From contig NZ_VAUW01000029.1 of assembly GCF_005771495.1 (NCBI RefSeq), forward strand, positions 1 through 53,547: 53,547 nucleotides of DNA, given 5' to 3'. Origin of the DNA: Maribacter sp. ACAM166. GTDB lineage: Bacteria > Bacteroidota > Bacteroidia > Flavobacteriales > Flavobacteriaceae. Positions 25,689 to 35,410 of this stretch are shown piece after piece (the stretch's first letter is position 1; each line of letters begins with the position of its first letter). A model generated the notes under the pieces. That model was given only the letters and a program-made list of their open reading frames with translations, was not told the origin of the DNA and made no database searches. The position numbers and the translations under genes were made by a program.

Positions 25689-27462
25689 CGCCTGTTCCAT
25701 TTACGGCCAACTCAATTCCGTCATCAATTAGTTGCCCTAAATTCGGTTGATCTAGCTTTATGGTTACAAGATGATGTTCAATACTTTTTGCTAAATTTTC
25801 GTCTTTGCTTTTAAGGGCTAATTCATAGATCTCGATAGGTAATAACCAGTCCGTTGAATGTTTTTCCCGAATTTCTTGAAACACCTTAGTTCTAGAAATA
25901 ATAGTATTTTTTCCTTCTCTAAAATCACGTATTAGTTTGTAATACGCTTCGAGTTCATTTAAATCGTCATTATCCTTACTTTCAAAACCACTACTTAAAG
26001 TATGGTCTATTAAATCAAAACTCTTTAAATCTGCCGGGCCGTGATAAGCGGAAACAATTTCTTCGCCAATTGCCATATTGTATGGGTCTTGATTCGATTC
26101 GAAAAGCACGTTGTTTTGGTAGGTGACTTTGCAATTTTCAAAAGTGATAAGAATGATGCGACCTTGTAAATTTCGTGTGCCTGTGATTATTTTTCCTGTT
26201 ACGTTTATGCCTCCGGTAAAGTCTAGCGATACAATTTCTCCTTCATAAATTTTGTAAGCTTTAAGGTCACGCGGACTCATTTCTTCAATGGGTAAATTGA
26301 TTCCTTTGAGCCTGCCAATAGGTGAGCCGAACCCTGTTTCATGTCGATTAATATCTTGGCCGACCAGTTCTTGTTCTCGGTAGGCAAGAGCAGATTTTCC
26401 TTTGGTCTGAAAATAAATAGGTTTGCCTTCATGTGAAATGAGCGATTCGAAGTTACCGGATACTTGCAGCCCAGTACTAAGTTCTATAGTGCCCAGTTCG
26501 TTAGAATTAATCAACTTTTGCAAGCCGCTAAGTCCGCCCGTTCGAAGTGCCATAGTATTAGCAAAATCTTCTAATACCTGACTTAAAAAAGCAAAGTCTG
26601 GCGTTACGAATAGTTGAGGTTGTGGTTTCGTGATATCAAAAGATATCTTTGCCGCTTCTAAAGAGTAGGGTAGTTTTTTTACTTTATCGGTCATACACCC
26701 TTGGCTTTCCCCAATGGAAGATAAAAGGCCTGCTCCATATATTTTCGGTTTTTCTATCGTCCCTATGAGTCCGTATTCAACGGTCCACCAATGAAGATTA
26801 CGTATGAGGGCCATTTCACTTGGCACTCCCATATTTTCTTGTAGATATTCTATATGCTTTTCAGACGTATCGATGTCTTGTTGGTTGGTTCCTTTAGCTT
26901 CTTTTATAATAGATAAATGACGTACGGCTTCATACAGCTCAAAATCTTTAGTACTCGATATTGCTTTACAGCCAATCTCTCCAAATCGTCTCAGGTATGC
27001 TGCATACTCTGGGTTTCCAATAATAGGCGCATGACCTGCACCTTCATGAATAATATCTGGTGCCGGTGTGTAGGCTATGTTTCCCAATTGCCGAATATCA
27101 GAAGCAATGACCAAAACATTATACGCCTGAAATTCCATAAAAGCCGCAGGAGGAATAAATCCATCTACCGCTACAGCTGCCCAGCCTAAATCCTTAAGAA
27201 TTCGGTTCATGCCATACATGTTAGGAATGTTGTCGATAGAGATGCCTGTTTTTTTTAATCCTTCCGTATAAGACTTATGAGCAACTCGACTGAGGTAGGC
27301 CACATTCTTACGCATCACATAACGCCATACTGCTTGGTCAATAGGCGTATAGTCCTCATAATTTTGAGGTTTTATATATTGTCGTAAATGCTTCGGTAGC
27401 TTATCCAAAATAGGATTACTCTCATAACCTGTACTGTTCATGTGCTCAATCTTTTTTGCCAT
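25675..27462 (-). CDS. Pterin-dependent aromatic amino-acid hydroxylase (phenylalanine 4-monooxygenase type)
   Basis: 595 residues, far longer than the usual bacterial enzymes of 260-300. Catalytic domain at about 30-320 with the iron ligands H139 and H144 (IIHEGAGHAP) and E229 (HWWTVEYGL). It would hydroxylate phenylalanine (or another aromatic amino acid) with O2 and a tetrahydropterin. The remaining 270 residues are an extra region: a beta-rich part (ELSTGLQVSGNFESLISHEG, SLDFTGGINVTGKIITGTRN) and a helical end. I recognise no known regulatory domain there. It starts 237 bases from the divergent Lrp gene, a possible regulator. Specificity for Phe over Tyr or Trp is inferred from family only. 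Confidence 0.9.
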   Translation of the reverse strand: MAKKIEHMNSTGYESNPILDKLPKHLRQYIKPQNYEDYTPIDQAVWRYVMRKNVAYLSRVAHKSYTEGLKKTGISIDNIPNMYGMNRILKDLGWAAVAVDGFIPPAAFMEFQAYNVLVIASDIRQLGNIAYTPAPDIIHEGAGHAPIIGNPEYAAYLRRFGEIGCKAISSTKDFELYEAVRHLSIIKEAKGTNQQDIDTSEKHIEYLQENMGVPSEMALIRNLHWWTVEYGLIGTIEKPKIYGAGLLSSIGESQGCMTDKVKKLPYSLEAAKISFDITKPQPQLFVTPDFAFLSQVLEDFANTMALRTGGLSGLQKLINSNELGTIELSTGLQVSGNFESLISHEGKPIYFQTKGKSALAYREQELVGQDINRHETGFGSPIGRLKGINLPIEEMSPRDLKAYKIYEGEIVSLDFTGGINVTGKIITGTRNLQGRIILITFENCKVTYQNNVLFESNQDPYNMAIGEEIVSAYHGPADLKSFDLIDHTLSSGFESKDNDDLNELEAYYKLIRDFREGKNTIISRTKVFQEIREKHSTDWLLPIEIYELALKSKDENLAKSIEHHLVTIKLDQPNLGQLIDDGIELAVNGTGVKDL

Positions 27463-27525
27463 ATGCTAATTAGGCTAAATGTTTTTCATCAAAGTATTTT
27501 TAGTGCAGCTTTAAAACAGGTAAAA

Positions 27526-27556
27526 TTGTTTTGTTTTGTTTTAGAGGATACATTTG
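27526..27556 (+). promoter_or_regulatory. Promoter towards the Lrp gene
   Basis: TTG (27526-27528), 20 bases, TACATTTG (27549-27556). It lies about 144 bases ahead of the Lrp start, leaving a long AT-rich leader that could hold operator sites shared with the divergent hydroxylase gene. Confidence 0.6.
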
Positions 27557-27699
27557 TACTTTGTTTCAATTAAATATAATAAAATAGGACTGATTGTGTG
27601 TTGTTATTAATTAAATTAGTAAAAATGACTTTTATAATGACTTATATAAGGAATATGTCTTTAGTAGCGGTCTTTTAAATCGAATTAACAGGAAAAAGT

Positions 27700-28167
27700 A
27701 TGGCAGATAAACTCGATCATATTGATAGGGAAATTTTAAAAATCTTACAAAAGGATGCGAAAACAGTTGCGAAATCTATTGCCCAAGAATTAGGGATAAC
27801 AAAGACACCGGTTTATGAACGTATTAAACGTTTAGAACAGGAGGGATTCATTAAGAATTATGTTGCCATCTTGGATAAGGAAAAAATAGAGGAAAGCATT
27901 ACCGTTTTCAGTTTCGTTTCTTTGGAGACACAGAAAGGAGCAATGATGGATGAGTTTTTTGAGGATGTTAAGAACTATCCAGAAGTTACCGAATGTTTTG
28001 TGGTCGGTGGTGAATTTGATTTCCTTTTGAAAGTAGTGGTCAAGAATCTAGATGCATATTATACCTTTGCCAAGGTTAAAATAGCTTCACTGCCCAGTAT
28101 TGGAAGTGTGAAAAGTGCATTCGTTTTAAATGAGGTCAAGAACGATACGATTTTTCCGTTGTTATGA
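27700..28167 (+). CDS. Lrp/AsnC family transcription regulator
   Basis: 155 residues. N-terminal HTH (LDHIDREILKILQKDAKTVAKSIAQELG in two parts, TKTPVYERIKRLEQEGFI), then the RAM ligand-binding domain (VTECFVVGGEFDFLLKVVVKNLDAYYTFA). Such proteins sense amino acids and form octamers on DNA. Divergent to the aromatic hydroxylase gene, so regulation of aromatic amino-acid breakdown is a natural hypothesis. A strong bidirectional terminator follows. Confidence 0.93.
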   Translation: MADKLDHIDREILKILQKDAKTVAKSIAQELGITKTPVYERIKRLEQEGFIKNYVAILDKEKIEESITVFSFVSLETQKGAMMDEFFEDVKNYPEVTECFVVGGEFDFLLKVVVKNLDAYYTFAKVKIASLPSIGSVKSAFVLNEVKNDTIFPLL

Positions 28168-28170
28168 AAA

Positions 28171-28206
28171 AAGAGCTAGTTATAAATTGATTTATAAGTA
28201 GCTCTT
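28171..28206. terminator. Bidirectional terminator between the Lrp gene and the DUF4136 gene
   Basis: Long near-perfect hairpin: AAGAGCTA...TAGCTCTT enclosing TTATAAAT...ATTTATAA. A run of A on the left serves the minus strand; the plus-strand side lacks a strong T run. Sits between convergent genes. Confidence 0.75.
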
Positions 28207-28226
28207 ACTATTTATGTTGTCCGAAA

Positions 28227-28799
28227 TTATTTTGTAGCGATTACGTTTGGAGGATACTGCTCTAATATTTGAGATACAAATTCAGTAATGCGCTGTTCTT
28301 TCTTAGCGACATTACTAGTATTTGATAGTGTGCCTTCACCTTTGCCTTGCCAGACTAATTCATTGGTCTTATTGTCTATTAAGTCTATGTAAAGCGAGCC
28401 TTGGGTGCTTGTGCTAACTCCCGAACCACCGCCCCAACCAAATCCAGGACCCCAAGCCCATGGGTTGTAACCCCAACCCCAGGCACCGCCCCAACCATAA
28501 TTATTGTTGTATACATCGACCCTTTCTTGCTCTTTGGTGAAAATACTTACCAGTACATCTGGATTTTCGGATTTCACAAAACCTCTTGAACTCATTTCTA
28601 CTTCAATAGCACGTAGAATACGTTTTTTGTCTAAATCTGATATTTGGGCTTTATCAATACCTGTTTTGTAAAAAGCATACGAAGTGTACCCTTTAAAATC
28701 TGCTTTTTGGTCATAATCAGATAATACATTTATCGATGAACACGAAGTGATGAAGACTAAAAGTAAGAGTGGTAGGCCTAAGAATTTAATTTTTTTCAT
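28227..28799 (-). CDS. DUF4136-type lipoprotein
   Basis: 190 residues. Lipoprotein signal with lipobox ending at Cys20 (LLLLVFITSC). The domain reads SDYDQKADFKGYTSYAFYK, ILRAIEVEMSSRGFVKSENPDVLVSIFTKEQ, then a Trp/Gly-rich insert (WGGAWGWGYNPWAWGPG), then GSLYIDLIDNKTNELVWQGK and TEFVSQILEQYPP. Exported, probably outer-membrane-anchored, function unknown. A single-gene unit. Confidence 0.88.
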   Translation of the reverse strand: MKKIKFLGLPLLLLVFITSCSSINVLSDYDQKADFKGYTSYAFYKTGIDKAQISDLDKKRILRAIEVEMSSRGFVKSENPDVLVSIFTKEQERVDVYNNNYGWGGAWGWGYNPWAWGPGFGWGGGSGVSTSTQGSLYIDLIDNKTNELVWQGKGEGTLSNTSNVAKKEQRITEFVSQILEQYPPNVIATK

Positions 28800-28874
28800 A
28801 ACGTTAAATCTTTTAAGTACTTGATTTTCTGTGTAAATTAATTACAATAATCATGCCGAAGCACTAAGGGGATG

Positions 28875-29033
28875 CTATTGTCGATTCGTTTTTGCATCAT
28901 AACCATATGGGCAATGTCTACATCCGCTTTCACAACAATATCCTCTTTTTAAATGGTACTGTTCAGTAAAAACTCTAAAGCCATTTTCAGACCAATAAAA
29001 ATCGCCTTCTTCTAAAGGAATAATTTCTTTCAT
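28875..29033 (-). CDS. DUF5522-type small Cys-rich protein
   Basis: 52 residues, from the ATG at 29033-29031 to TAG at 28877-28875. The sequence reads PLEEGDFYWSENGFRVFTEQ, then YHLKRGYCCESGCRHCPYGY. The four cysteines in CC-x3-C-x2-C with a His between are the family signature and would bind a metal ion. A very widespread but uncharacterised protein of Bacteroidota and some other phyla. Start, stop and motif are intact. Confidence 0.85.
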   Translation of the reverse strand: MKEIIPLEEGDFYWSENGFRVFTEQYHLKRGYCCESGCRHCPYGYDAKTNRQ

Positions 29034-29197
29034 TAAATTAATGATGTTTGATGGAATAAAGTTAATTTTTTCTGTTGATAACCTGAAAATATATAATTAT
29101 AAAGCCTAGTTAACTAAAGCTTACGTAGGTTTTTGACGTTTGAACGGTTTTGTTGGCAACAAAAACCAGTAGTTTTCATTCAATTTATTTTTGGCCT

Positions 29198-29205
29198 TAT
29201 CTTTG
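29198..29205 (+). promoter_or_regulatory. -7 promoter element ahead of the gene at 29230
   Basis: TATCTTTG at 29198-29205, 24 bases before the start codon. No good TTG at the -33 position is seen, so the call rests on the -7 element and location. Confidence 0.45.
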
Positions 29206-29229
29206 TAATATACAGACCAAAGTGAATCT

Positions 29230-29559
29230 ATGATATTGGTTTTTAGACATTTCTTCTATAAAAATTACGTAGGTCTGTCCTTGTGGCCGTTTATTTTTTT
29301 GAAAAACGGAAGCTTAAGGCAAGATGATGTTTTAATCAATCATGAGAAAATTCACCTAAGACAACAACAAGAATTATTGATTTTGCCATTTTATATGCTG
29401 TACCTAACAGAATGGTTGTTGCGAACAGTTTGGTATTTAGATTCTTATAGGGCCTATCAAAATATTAGTTTTGAACGAGAGGCTTACTCACATGAGCATG
29501 AGTTAGGATATTTATCTAAAAGAAAATCGTTTAGCTTTATTAAATATCTTTGCCGTTAA
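29230..29559 (+). CDS. Small protein with an HExxH-like motif
   Basis: 109 residues. Contains INHEKIHLRQQQELL near 36-50, a H-E-K-I-H zinc-protease-like motif, followed by a hydrophobic helix (LPFYMLYLTEWLLRTVWYL) and SFEREAYSHEHEL near 85-97, where a glutamate could be the third ligand as in M48/M56-type peptidases. The protein is much smaller than those peptidases, so it may be a minimal relative or a non-catalytic one. Directly upstream of the ACC-deaminase-like gene. Confidence 0.7.
   Translation: MILVFRHFFYKNYVGLSLWPFIFLKNGSLRQDDVLINHEKIHLRQQQELLILPFYMLYLTEWLLRTVWYLDSYRAYQNISFEREAYSHEHELGYLSKRKSFSFIKYLCR
29545..29552 (+). promoter_or_regulatory. -7 promoter element inside the end of the preceding gene
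   Basis: TATCTTTG at 29545-29552, 20 bases before the TTG start of the deaminase-like gene. It could drive the deaminase/glucosaminidase/hemL run separately from the gene at 29230. The -33 element is not clear. Confidence 0.4.
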
Positions 29560-29571
29560 AATACAATCTGT

Positions 29572-30477
29572 TTGCAAAGTAAGAGCCAAATTGTACAATT
29601 ACCGTTATTGACTGAAAAGCAAATATCCCTTGTTGTAAAACGAGAAGATTTAATACACCCTTTTATATCTGGTAATAAGTATAGAAAACTGAAGTATAAT
29701 CTATTGGAAGCAAAGAAGCGTGGACATAGTGCCATTCTAACTTTTGGTGGTGCTTTCTCTAATCACATAGCAGCCACTGCTTTTGCGGCTAACGAAAAAG
29801 GATTCAATTCTATCGGAGTGATACGAGGAGATGAGTTAAAAGATTCATGGCATCATAATACAACTTTGCGAAAAGCACATGAAGATGGAATGGTCTTTAA
29901 ATTTGTGAGTAGACAAGATTATCGTTTAAAGGAAGACGCTTCATTTTTATCGGAACTGAAAAATGAGTTTGGTGAATTTTATTTGGTACCAGAAGGAGGA
30001 ACAAACAATTTTGCTGTTAAAGGTTGCGAGGAAATTCTCACTAAAGAAGATGAAGAATTTGATTTTGTTTGCGCTAGTGTAGGTACAGGTGGGACAGTAT
30101 CTGGATTAATAAATTCTTCTTTTTCACATCAAGCAGTGTTAGGATTTTCTTCCTTAAAGGGTGATTTTTTAGAGAAAGACATTCGAAGTATGGCTAAAAA
30201 TAAGCGCTGGAAGTTGATGTCTGACTACCATTTTGGAGGTTATGCAAAGATTTCGCAAGAACTAGTTTGTTTTATTAATGACTTTAAAGAAAAGACGAAC
30301 ATTCCATTAGATCCAGTTTATACAGGAAAAATGATGTTTGGGTTGCTTGACATGATTATGCGTGATAGTTTTGTAAAAGGAACAAAAATAGTAGCTATTC
30401 ATACAGGTGGTACACAAGGTATTGCTGGCATGAATAGTGTGCTGAAAAAGAAAAATTTATCTTTACTGGATATATGA
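29572..30477 (+). CDS. PLP-dependent ACC deaminase / D-cysteine desulfhydrase family protein
   Basis: 301 residues from a TTG; no ATG is available before the conserved start (KREDLIHPFISGNKYRKL). Fold-type II PLP enzyme: the lysine is in the GNKYRKLKYNL motif near 37-43, FGGAFSNHIAATA binds the cofactor phosphate, and VGTGGTVSGLI is the Gly loop. Family members deaminate 1-aminocyclopropane-1-carboxylate or release H2S and pyruvate from D-cysteine. In flavobacteria the second, or another D-amino acid, is more plausible than ethylene control. The stop overlaps the next start (ATGA at 30474). Confidence 0.88.
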   Translation: MQSKSQIVQLPLLTEKQISLVVKREDLIHPFISGNKYRKLKYNLLEAKKRGHSAILTFGGAFSNHIAATAFAANEKGFNSIGVIRGDELKDSWHHNTTLRKAHEDGMVFKFVSRQDYRLKEDASFLSELKNEFGEFYLVPEGGTNNFAVKGCEEILTKEDEEFDFVCASVGTGGTVSGLINSSFSHQAVLGFSSLKGDFLEKDIRSMAKNKRWKLMSDYHFGGYAKISQELVCFINDFKEKTNIPLDPVYTGKMMFGLLDMIMRDSFVKGTKIVAIHTGGTQGIAGMNSVLKKKNLSLLDI

Positions 30478-31310
30478 AAAAGAAAATAGTAGTGCTTTTA
30501 ATAATTGGGATATGCTTTGCATCCTGTAAATCTAAAAAAGCATACTCCGATAAGTTGCGAACTAAAAATGTGCTTTCTGAACGGAATAAATTTAAACCTG
30601 CTAACTCTGGTAAGGATGGCGAGGTGAATTTGCCAAACGAACCATCAAAGTTTATTTCGTTTAGAATTGAGTCAGTTTCAGAGTATATTGAAACATTTGC
30701 AGAGACAGCACAATTAGAGATGGTGGGTTATGGAATACCGGCGAGTATTACGTTGGCACAAGGTCTGTTAGAAAGTGGCAATGGTAAAGGCGAACTGGCC
30801 ATGAAAACGAATAATCATTTTGGTATAAAGTGTCATAAAGGCTGGGAGGGAGACTATGATTTTCACGATGATGATGAAAAGGGAGAATGTTTTAGAAAAT
30901 ACAACCATCCCATGTATTCGTTTAGAGATCATAGCGTATTTTTAACAACTCGTTCTAGATATGCTTTTCTATTTAATTTAAAACATACCGATTACAAGGG
31001 CTGGGCTAAAGGTCTCAGAAAGGCAGGGTATGCTACAGATCCTAGGTATCCACAAAAACTCATCTATCTTATAGAAAAAAACGGACTTCATAAATACGAT
31101 AGGCAAGTCAAAAAAGCTGGTTATGATAGGCAAACTGTAATGGCCACAGAATCTGACAAGATGCATACAGTTGAAAAAGGGGATACTTTGTATTCATTAT
31201 CGAGAAAATACTATATGCCCGTTAATGAAATCATGCAGTTAAATAAGTTACGCAGTTCAAACTTATCCATCGGCCAGCGTATTAAGGTGAAAATTAGCAA
31301 TATCAATTAG
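30474..31310 (+). CDS. Glucosaminidase (GH73-type) lipoprotein with LysM domain
   Basis: 278 residues. Lipoprotein signal ending at Cys18 (IGICFASC). Glucosaminidase domain at about 70-200: [32 protein letters not shown] with the catalytic glutamate in LLESGNGKG, then [10 protein letters not shown] and [12 protein letters not shown]. LysM at the C-terminus ([27 protein letters not shown], residues about 225-275) binds peptidoglycan. It would cleave between GlcNAc and MurNAc during cell-wall turnover or division. Coupled to the deaminase gene and 5 bases before hemL. Confidence 0.92.
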   Translation: MKKKIVVLLIIGICFASCKSKKAYSDKLRTKNVLSERNKFKPANSGKDGEVNLPNEPSKFISFRIESVSEYIETFAETAQLEMVGYGIPASITLAQGLLESGNGKGELAMKTNNHFGIKCHKGWEGDYDFHDDDEKGECFRKYNHPMYSFRDHSVFLTTRSRYAFLFNLKHTDYKGWAKGLRKAGYATDPRYPQKLIYLIEKNGLHKYDRQVKKAGYDRQTVMATESDKMHTVEKGDTLYSLSRKYYMPVNEIMQLNKLRSSNLSIGQRIKVKISNIN

Positions 31311-31315
31311 AAGGA

Positions 31316-32596
31316 ATGATTTATCAAAGAAGTAGTGCCCTGTTTGCAGAGGCTAAGAAATATATACCTGGTGGAGTGAATTCTCCTGTAAGAGCATTTA
31401 AAGCAGTTGGTGGAGATCCCATTTTTGTGAAGAAGGCTAAAGGAGCTTATCTATATGACGAGGACGGAAATAAACTAATCGACTATATAGCCTCTTGGGG
31501 TCCTTTAATTTTGGGTCATGCGTACGGGCCTGTTATAGACGCAGTAATCGATAAGGCACGAAAGGGTACCTCTTTTGGTATGCCTACAGAAATTGAGACC
31601 AAATTGGCGAAATTGGCGATTTCTATGGTGCCTAATATGGATAAAATAAGGTTTGTAAATAGTGGTACCGAAGCTTGTATGAGTGCGGTGCGTTTGGCTA
31701 GAGGGTACACTGGTAAGGACAAAATAATCAAGTTTGCTGGTTGTTATCATGGTCATTCAGATTCATTTTTGATAGAAGCAGGTAGTGGAGCAGTAACATT
31801 CGGTAGTCCAAATAGTCCAGGGGTAACGCAAGGAACAGCAAAAGATACACTGTTAGCAACGTATAATGATTTGAAAGATGTTGAAACGTTAGTGGAAGCA
31901 AACAAGGGGGAAATAGCTGCTATTATCATAGAGCCAATTGCTGGGAATATGGGATGTATTGTTCCATCAGATTCATTTATGAAAGGCTTACGCAAGCTTT
32001 GCACCAAAGAAAGTGTATTGTTAATTTTCGATGAGGTTATGACCGGCTTTCGCTTGGCAAGAGGCGGTGCACAAGAGGTTTTAAATATTAAAGCAGATAT
32101 TGTAACCTACGGGAAAGTTATTGGTGGAGGTTTACCGGTTGGTGCTTTTGCAGCCAAAGCTGAAATCATGGATTATTTAGCACCGGATGGGCCTGTTTAC
32201 CAAGCAGGTACTTTAAGTGGCAATCCATTGGCGATGAGTGCCGGTTTGGCGATGTTGACAGCATTGAACAACAATCCAGAGGTGTTTCAAAGTTTAGCGG
32301 ATAAAACCGAATATTTGCATAAAGGCATTGCAGAAGTGCTAACAGAGAAAGGAGTTGCTCATCAAATCAATAGGTTTGGGAGTATGATTTCGGTACATTT
32401 CACCGATAATCCGGTGATAGATTTTGCTTCTTCGGCAAAAGGGGATAATGAAACCTTCAAGACCTATTTTCATGGTATGTTAGATAAAGGAATTTACTTG
32501 CCACCTAGTGCCTTTGAAAGTTATTTTCTAAATGATGCGTTGAGCTATGCTGATTTAGATACTACCGTAGCGGCACTGAAACAGATAAAATTCTAG
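31316..32596 (+). CDS. hemL: Glutamate-1-semialdehyde 2,1-aminomutase
   Basis: 426 residues, normal length. Converts glutamate-1-semialdehyde to 5-aminolevulinate, the first committed step of heme, and siroheme, synthesis by the C5 route. Fold-type I PLP enzyme: [18 protein letters not shown] at the start, [36 protein letters not shown], and the PLP lysine in [17 protein letters not shown] (about residue 266). Only 5 bases after the glucosaminidase stop, so cotranscribed with it, although the functions are unrelated. Siroheme also serves the sulfite reductase at the left of the window. Confidence 0.97.
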   Translation: MIYQRSSALFAEAKKYIPGGVNSPVRAFKAVGGDPIFVKKAKGAYLYDEDGNKLIDYIASWGPLILGHAYGPVIDAVIDKARKGTSFGMPTEIETKLAKLAISMVPNMDKIRFVNSGTEACMSAVRLARGYTGKDKIIKFAGCYHGHSDSFLIEAGSGAVTFGSPNSPGVTQGTAKDTLLATYNDLKDVETLVEANKGEIAAIIIEPIAGNMGCIVPSDSFMKGLRKLCTKESVLLIFDEVMTGFRLARGGAQEVLNIKADIVTYGKVIGGGLPVGAFAAKAEIMDYLAPDGPVYQAGTLSGNPLAMSAGLAMLTALNNNPEVFQSLADKTEYLHKGIAEVLTEKGVAHQINRFGSMISVHFTDNPVIDFASSAKGDNETFKTYFHGMLDKGIYLPPSAFESYFLNDALSYADLDTTVAALKQIKF

Positions 32597-32608
32597 ACTT
32601 TTTAGAAG

Positions 32609-33675
32609 TTAATTTTTTAAATTTTTGGAAGTAGCCAAAGCGATAACTCTACCCTCGCTTCCTACAGCGTTATAAAAATGATATACAGTTCCGTTCCATT
32701 TAATAACCCAAGGTTTATGGGCGTACTCTTGGTCAAAATGTTCTGAAGGAGATATAAGGTCTGGACCTTCCCAATCGGTCCAATTGATTAAATCATAGGA
32801 GCAAGCAAACCGTTCGAAGGCATTAGGCTTCCAAAAGGCACCAAAATAAAAAATGATATAAAGGTCATTGTACTTGGCTATTTGAGCATCACCACAAATT
32901 CCTTTACCTCTGCTAATGATTGGATTATTTCCAAAACGTTTCCATTGGGTCATATCATTAGAAACAGCCATATCTATACTCTCAAAATCATACGAACCTT
33001 TGGCATTATAATACATTACGTAAGGATAGCCCGTATTTAGCATGCTGTCTTTTATCACTAGACTTTTATAAATGATCTTATCCTTAAACCAGCGTGCATC
33101 TTTATCTTTTGGAGATAGTACTGGTTCATTTAATGTTTTCCAATTCTCTGCTTGTGAAACAGTATTTGACTTCGCCAAACCAATTTTTAATGTTCCTGCT
33201 TCATAACCCGTGCTGTTTCCCCCAAGATAAGACATCCAATCAACTCCATCATATTTTTCTACTTCATAGTTACCTCCCCAATCATAATTTACAAGGGCAA
33301 CATAACCTGCTTTTTGATTTGCGTCCCAGGTGTTCTCAGTAAAAGAAAGAATTTTCCCTTTTGAATTCCATTCTAGTAAATCGTTACTTTCTGCCAGCCA
33401 GGTTTCGTAACCTTGACCATCAAAAACAATATAGGTCATAAACCACATATCGTTTTTCCTGTAAATTGTTGGAGAGTCGATTAATTTAGTACTGTCAGGA
33501 TGTTTTAAAACAATACTATATTTAAATGGAGTTTTCACTTCTTGCATCTTTTCGGGACTTACCATTTTGCCAGGGTGTTCTGCTTTTTTTTGTAGGAAGT
33601 GTAGGTGACCATTGTAATGGTACTAACGAAGACGGTTAAATAAAAACCTATTTTTGATAACGTAATTAATTTCAT
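32609..33675 (-). pseudogene. Five-bladed-propeller glycosidase-like gene, frameshifted in an A8 tract
   Basis: The start is the ATG at 33675-33673: KLITLSKIGFYLTVFVSTIT is a signal anchor, followed by SYKKK. Adding one A to the run of eight (33584-33591) joins this frame to AEHPGKMVSPEKMQEVKTPF and the rest. The body (from 33565) has the repeated blades of GH43-like and GH130-like enzymes: DSPTIYRKNDMWFMTYIVFD, YETWLAESNDLLEW, GYPYVMYYNAKG, GDAQIAKYNDLYIIFYFGAF, KPWVIKWNGTVYHFY. Substrate unknown; neighbour is a sulfatase, so a sulfated marine polysaccharide is likely. The start overlaps the sulfatase stop (TAATG). The frameshift could be real, phase-variable or a sequencing error. Confidence 0.75.
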
Positions 33676-35368
33676 TAATTAAACGGTTTTTTAGTTGTCC
33701 AGTTTAATACTTCTGTTTTATTTGCCCAAATGTTCCAAAGTGTCTCCAACTCCATAGCTTTATCTGGTAATACGGTAACGATGTTATTGGTCTCACTTCT
33801 GTCTTTGGACATATCGTAGAGTTCCCAATTATATTCCATAGCTTTTGACCACTCGGAAACGAGTTGTAATTGCCAAGGCGTATAGCTTTGTTACCCTCAT
33901 GTTCCCAGAAAATAGGCCGTTCCGCTAAAGTTTTATTATCAAATGTTGGTGTAAGACTGATTCCTGCCAAAAGGAATAATTGAATTTTCATTGTATGTTT
34001 TCGGGTATTTGGCATTGGCGACTTCCAAGCAAGTAGCCATGATATTTATAAGATGGGTCGGGTCTTTTACAAATGTATCTTTTCGTGAAATACCATCCGG
34101 ACAATGAACAATTAAAGGTGTAGCAATACCACCTTCTTGAACCCAATGCTTGTACATTCTAAATGGGGTGTTACGAGCATTTGCCCATTGCTTTCCATAT
34201 CCTAAATACGTATTGGCAGCACCAGGTTGAAGGCCTTTGCCTGCTAAAACGGGTTTTCCATTTCTTGTATATTTCGGAACCATTCTTGTTTGAAGCTCAT
34301 CTTTCGGCATAACTTTTATCTCGTCTCTTTCCACATCTTCATAATAGGTTACGATAGAGTCTCTGAAACCGAATTCCTCAGCAGAACCACCGTTATCCGG
34401 TAGAAAGAAAACTAATGTATTCTCCATTTCGCCCTTCGTTTTTAGGGCCGCATTATACGGCCAATACCTTGGTCCATATTATCTGCCATAGCCACATACA
34501 CCTCCATGAGAGAGGAATACCATTCTTTTTGCGCTATGGTTTCCCAATCCTGCATATCATCTTTAAGTGTCAATTTCCATTCAGGCTCCAATAGTCCCAT
34601 TTCTAACATTTTTTGATACTTCTGTTCCCTTAGGCTATCCCAGCCTTCAGCAAATTTACCTTTGTATTTTTTTATGTCTTTTGGTTTTGCGTGCATGGGC
34701 CAATGTGCAGCGGTATAGGGTACATAAAGAAAAAAGGGACGCTCGTCTTTATGGTTATTGATAAAGTCTACCGCATTATTTGAAATTGCCACGGTATAAT
34801 AAAAATCATCAGACGGTGGAATAAACTCATTATCCCTTTTAAGAGAGTTAGGGTCATAAAAACTACCAGCTCCATGAATGGTACCAAAGAATTTATCAAA
34901 ACCTCTTTGCAAAGGTCAATTATATTTTGTGGGGTTTACCTCCTCAGATTTATAAGGGGTAATATGCCATTTCCTAGACATAAAGGTGGCATAGCCTGCC
35001 TGTTTTAGCACCTCTGCTATGGTAACAGCATTCATACTTAAATCACCATCGTAAACATTTGTTCCCTGGTCATTAACCATATGACCTATACATGCGTCAT
35101 GTTGATAAAGTCCTGTTAGTAGGGATGCTCTTGATGGACAACAGCGGGCGGTATTATAAAACTGAGTGAACCGTAATCCGTTTTTGGCAAGCCCATCAAG
35201 GATTGGTGTGTTGATTACACCTCCATAACATCCAATATCGGAATATCCCATATCATCTGACATAATTAAAATTATATTAGGCCTCTTTTTCTGTAACTGA
35301 TCATTTTTGCAGCCGATTACTGCTAGTGAAATGCAACATGTTAAAACTACATGCTTAAATCTAATCAT
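33675..35368 (-). pseudogene. Arylsulfatase (S1 family), multiply disrupted
   Basis: Four open pieces make one sulfatase. Start: lipoprotein signal (VLTCCISLAVIGC), metal ligands in IILIMSDDMGYSDIG, formylglycine motif C76-C-P-S-R (ARCCPSRASLLTGLY). Lesions: TGA at 34916-34918 in place of the Trp codon of an N-W-P-L-Q-R-G-F sequence; loss of one G after the ATG at 34453-34451; one extra T in a run at 33969-33972; another shift near 33862-33878, after which the true frame runs VSEWSKAMEYNWELYDMSKD to PFN and TAA at 33677-33675. The usual GKWH is SRKWH, a further decay sign. Would have removed sulfate esters from algal polysaccharide. Not functional as read. Confidence 0.93.
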
Positions 35369-35410
35369 TGGAATACCATTCTGAATATTGAAAATTATGG
35401 AATTGAACAG

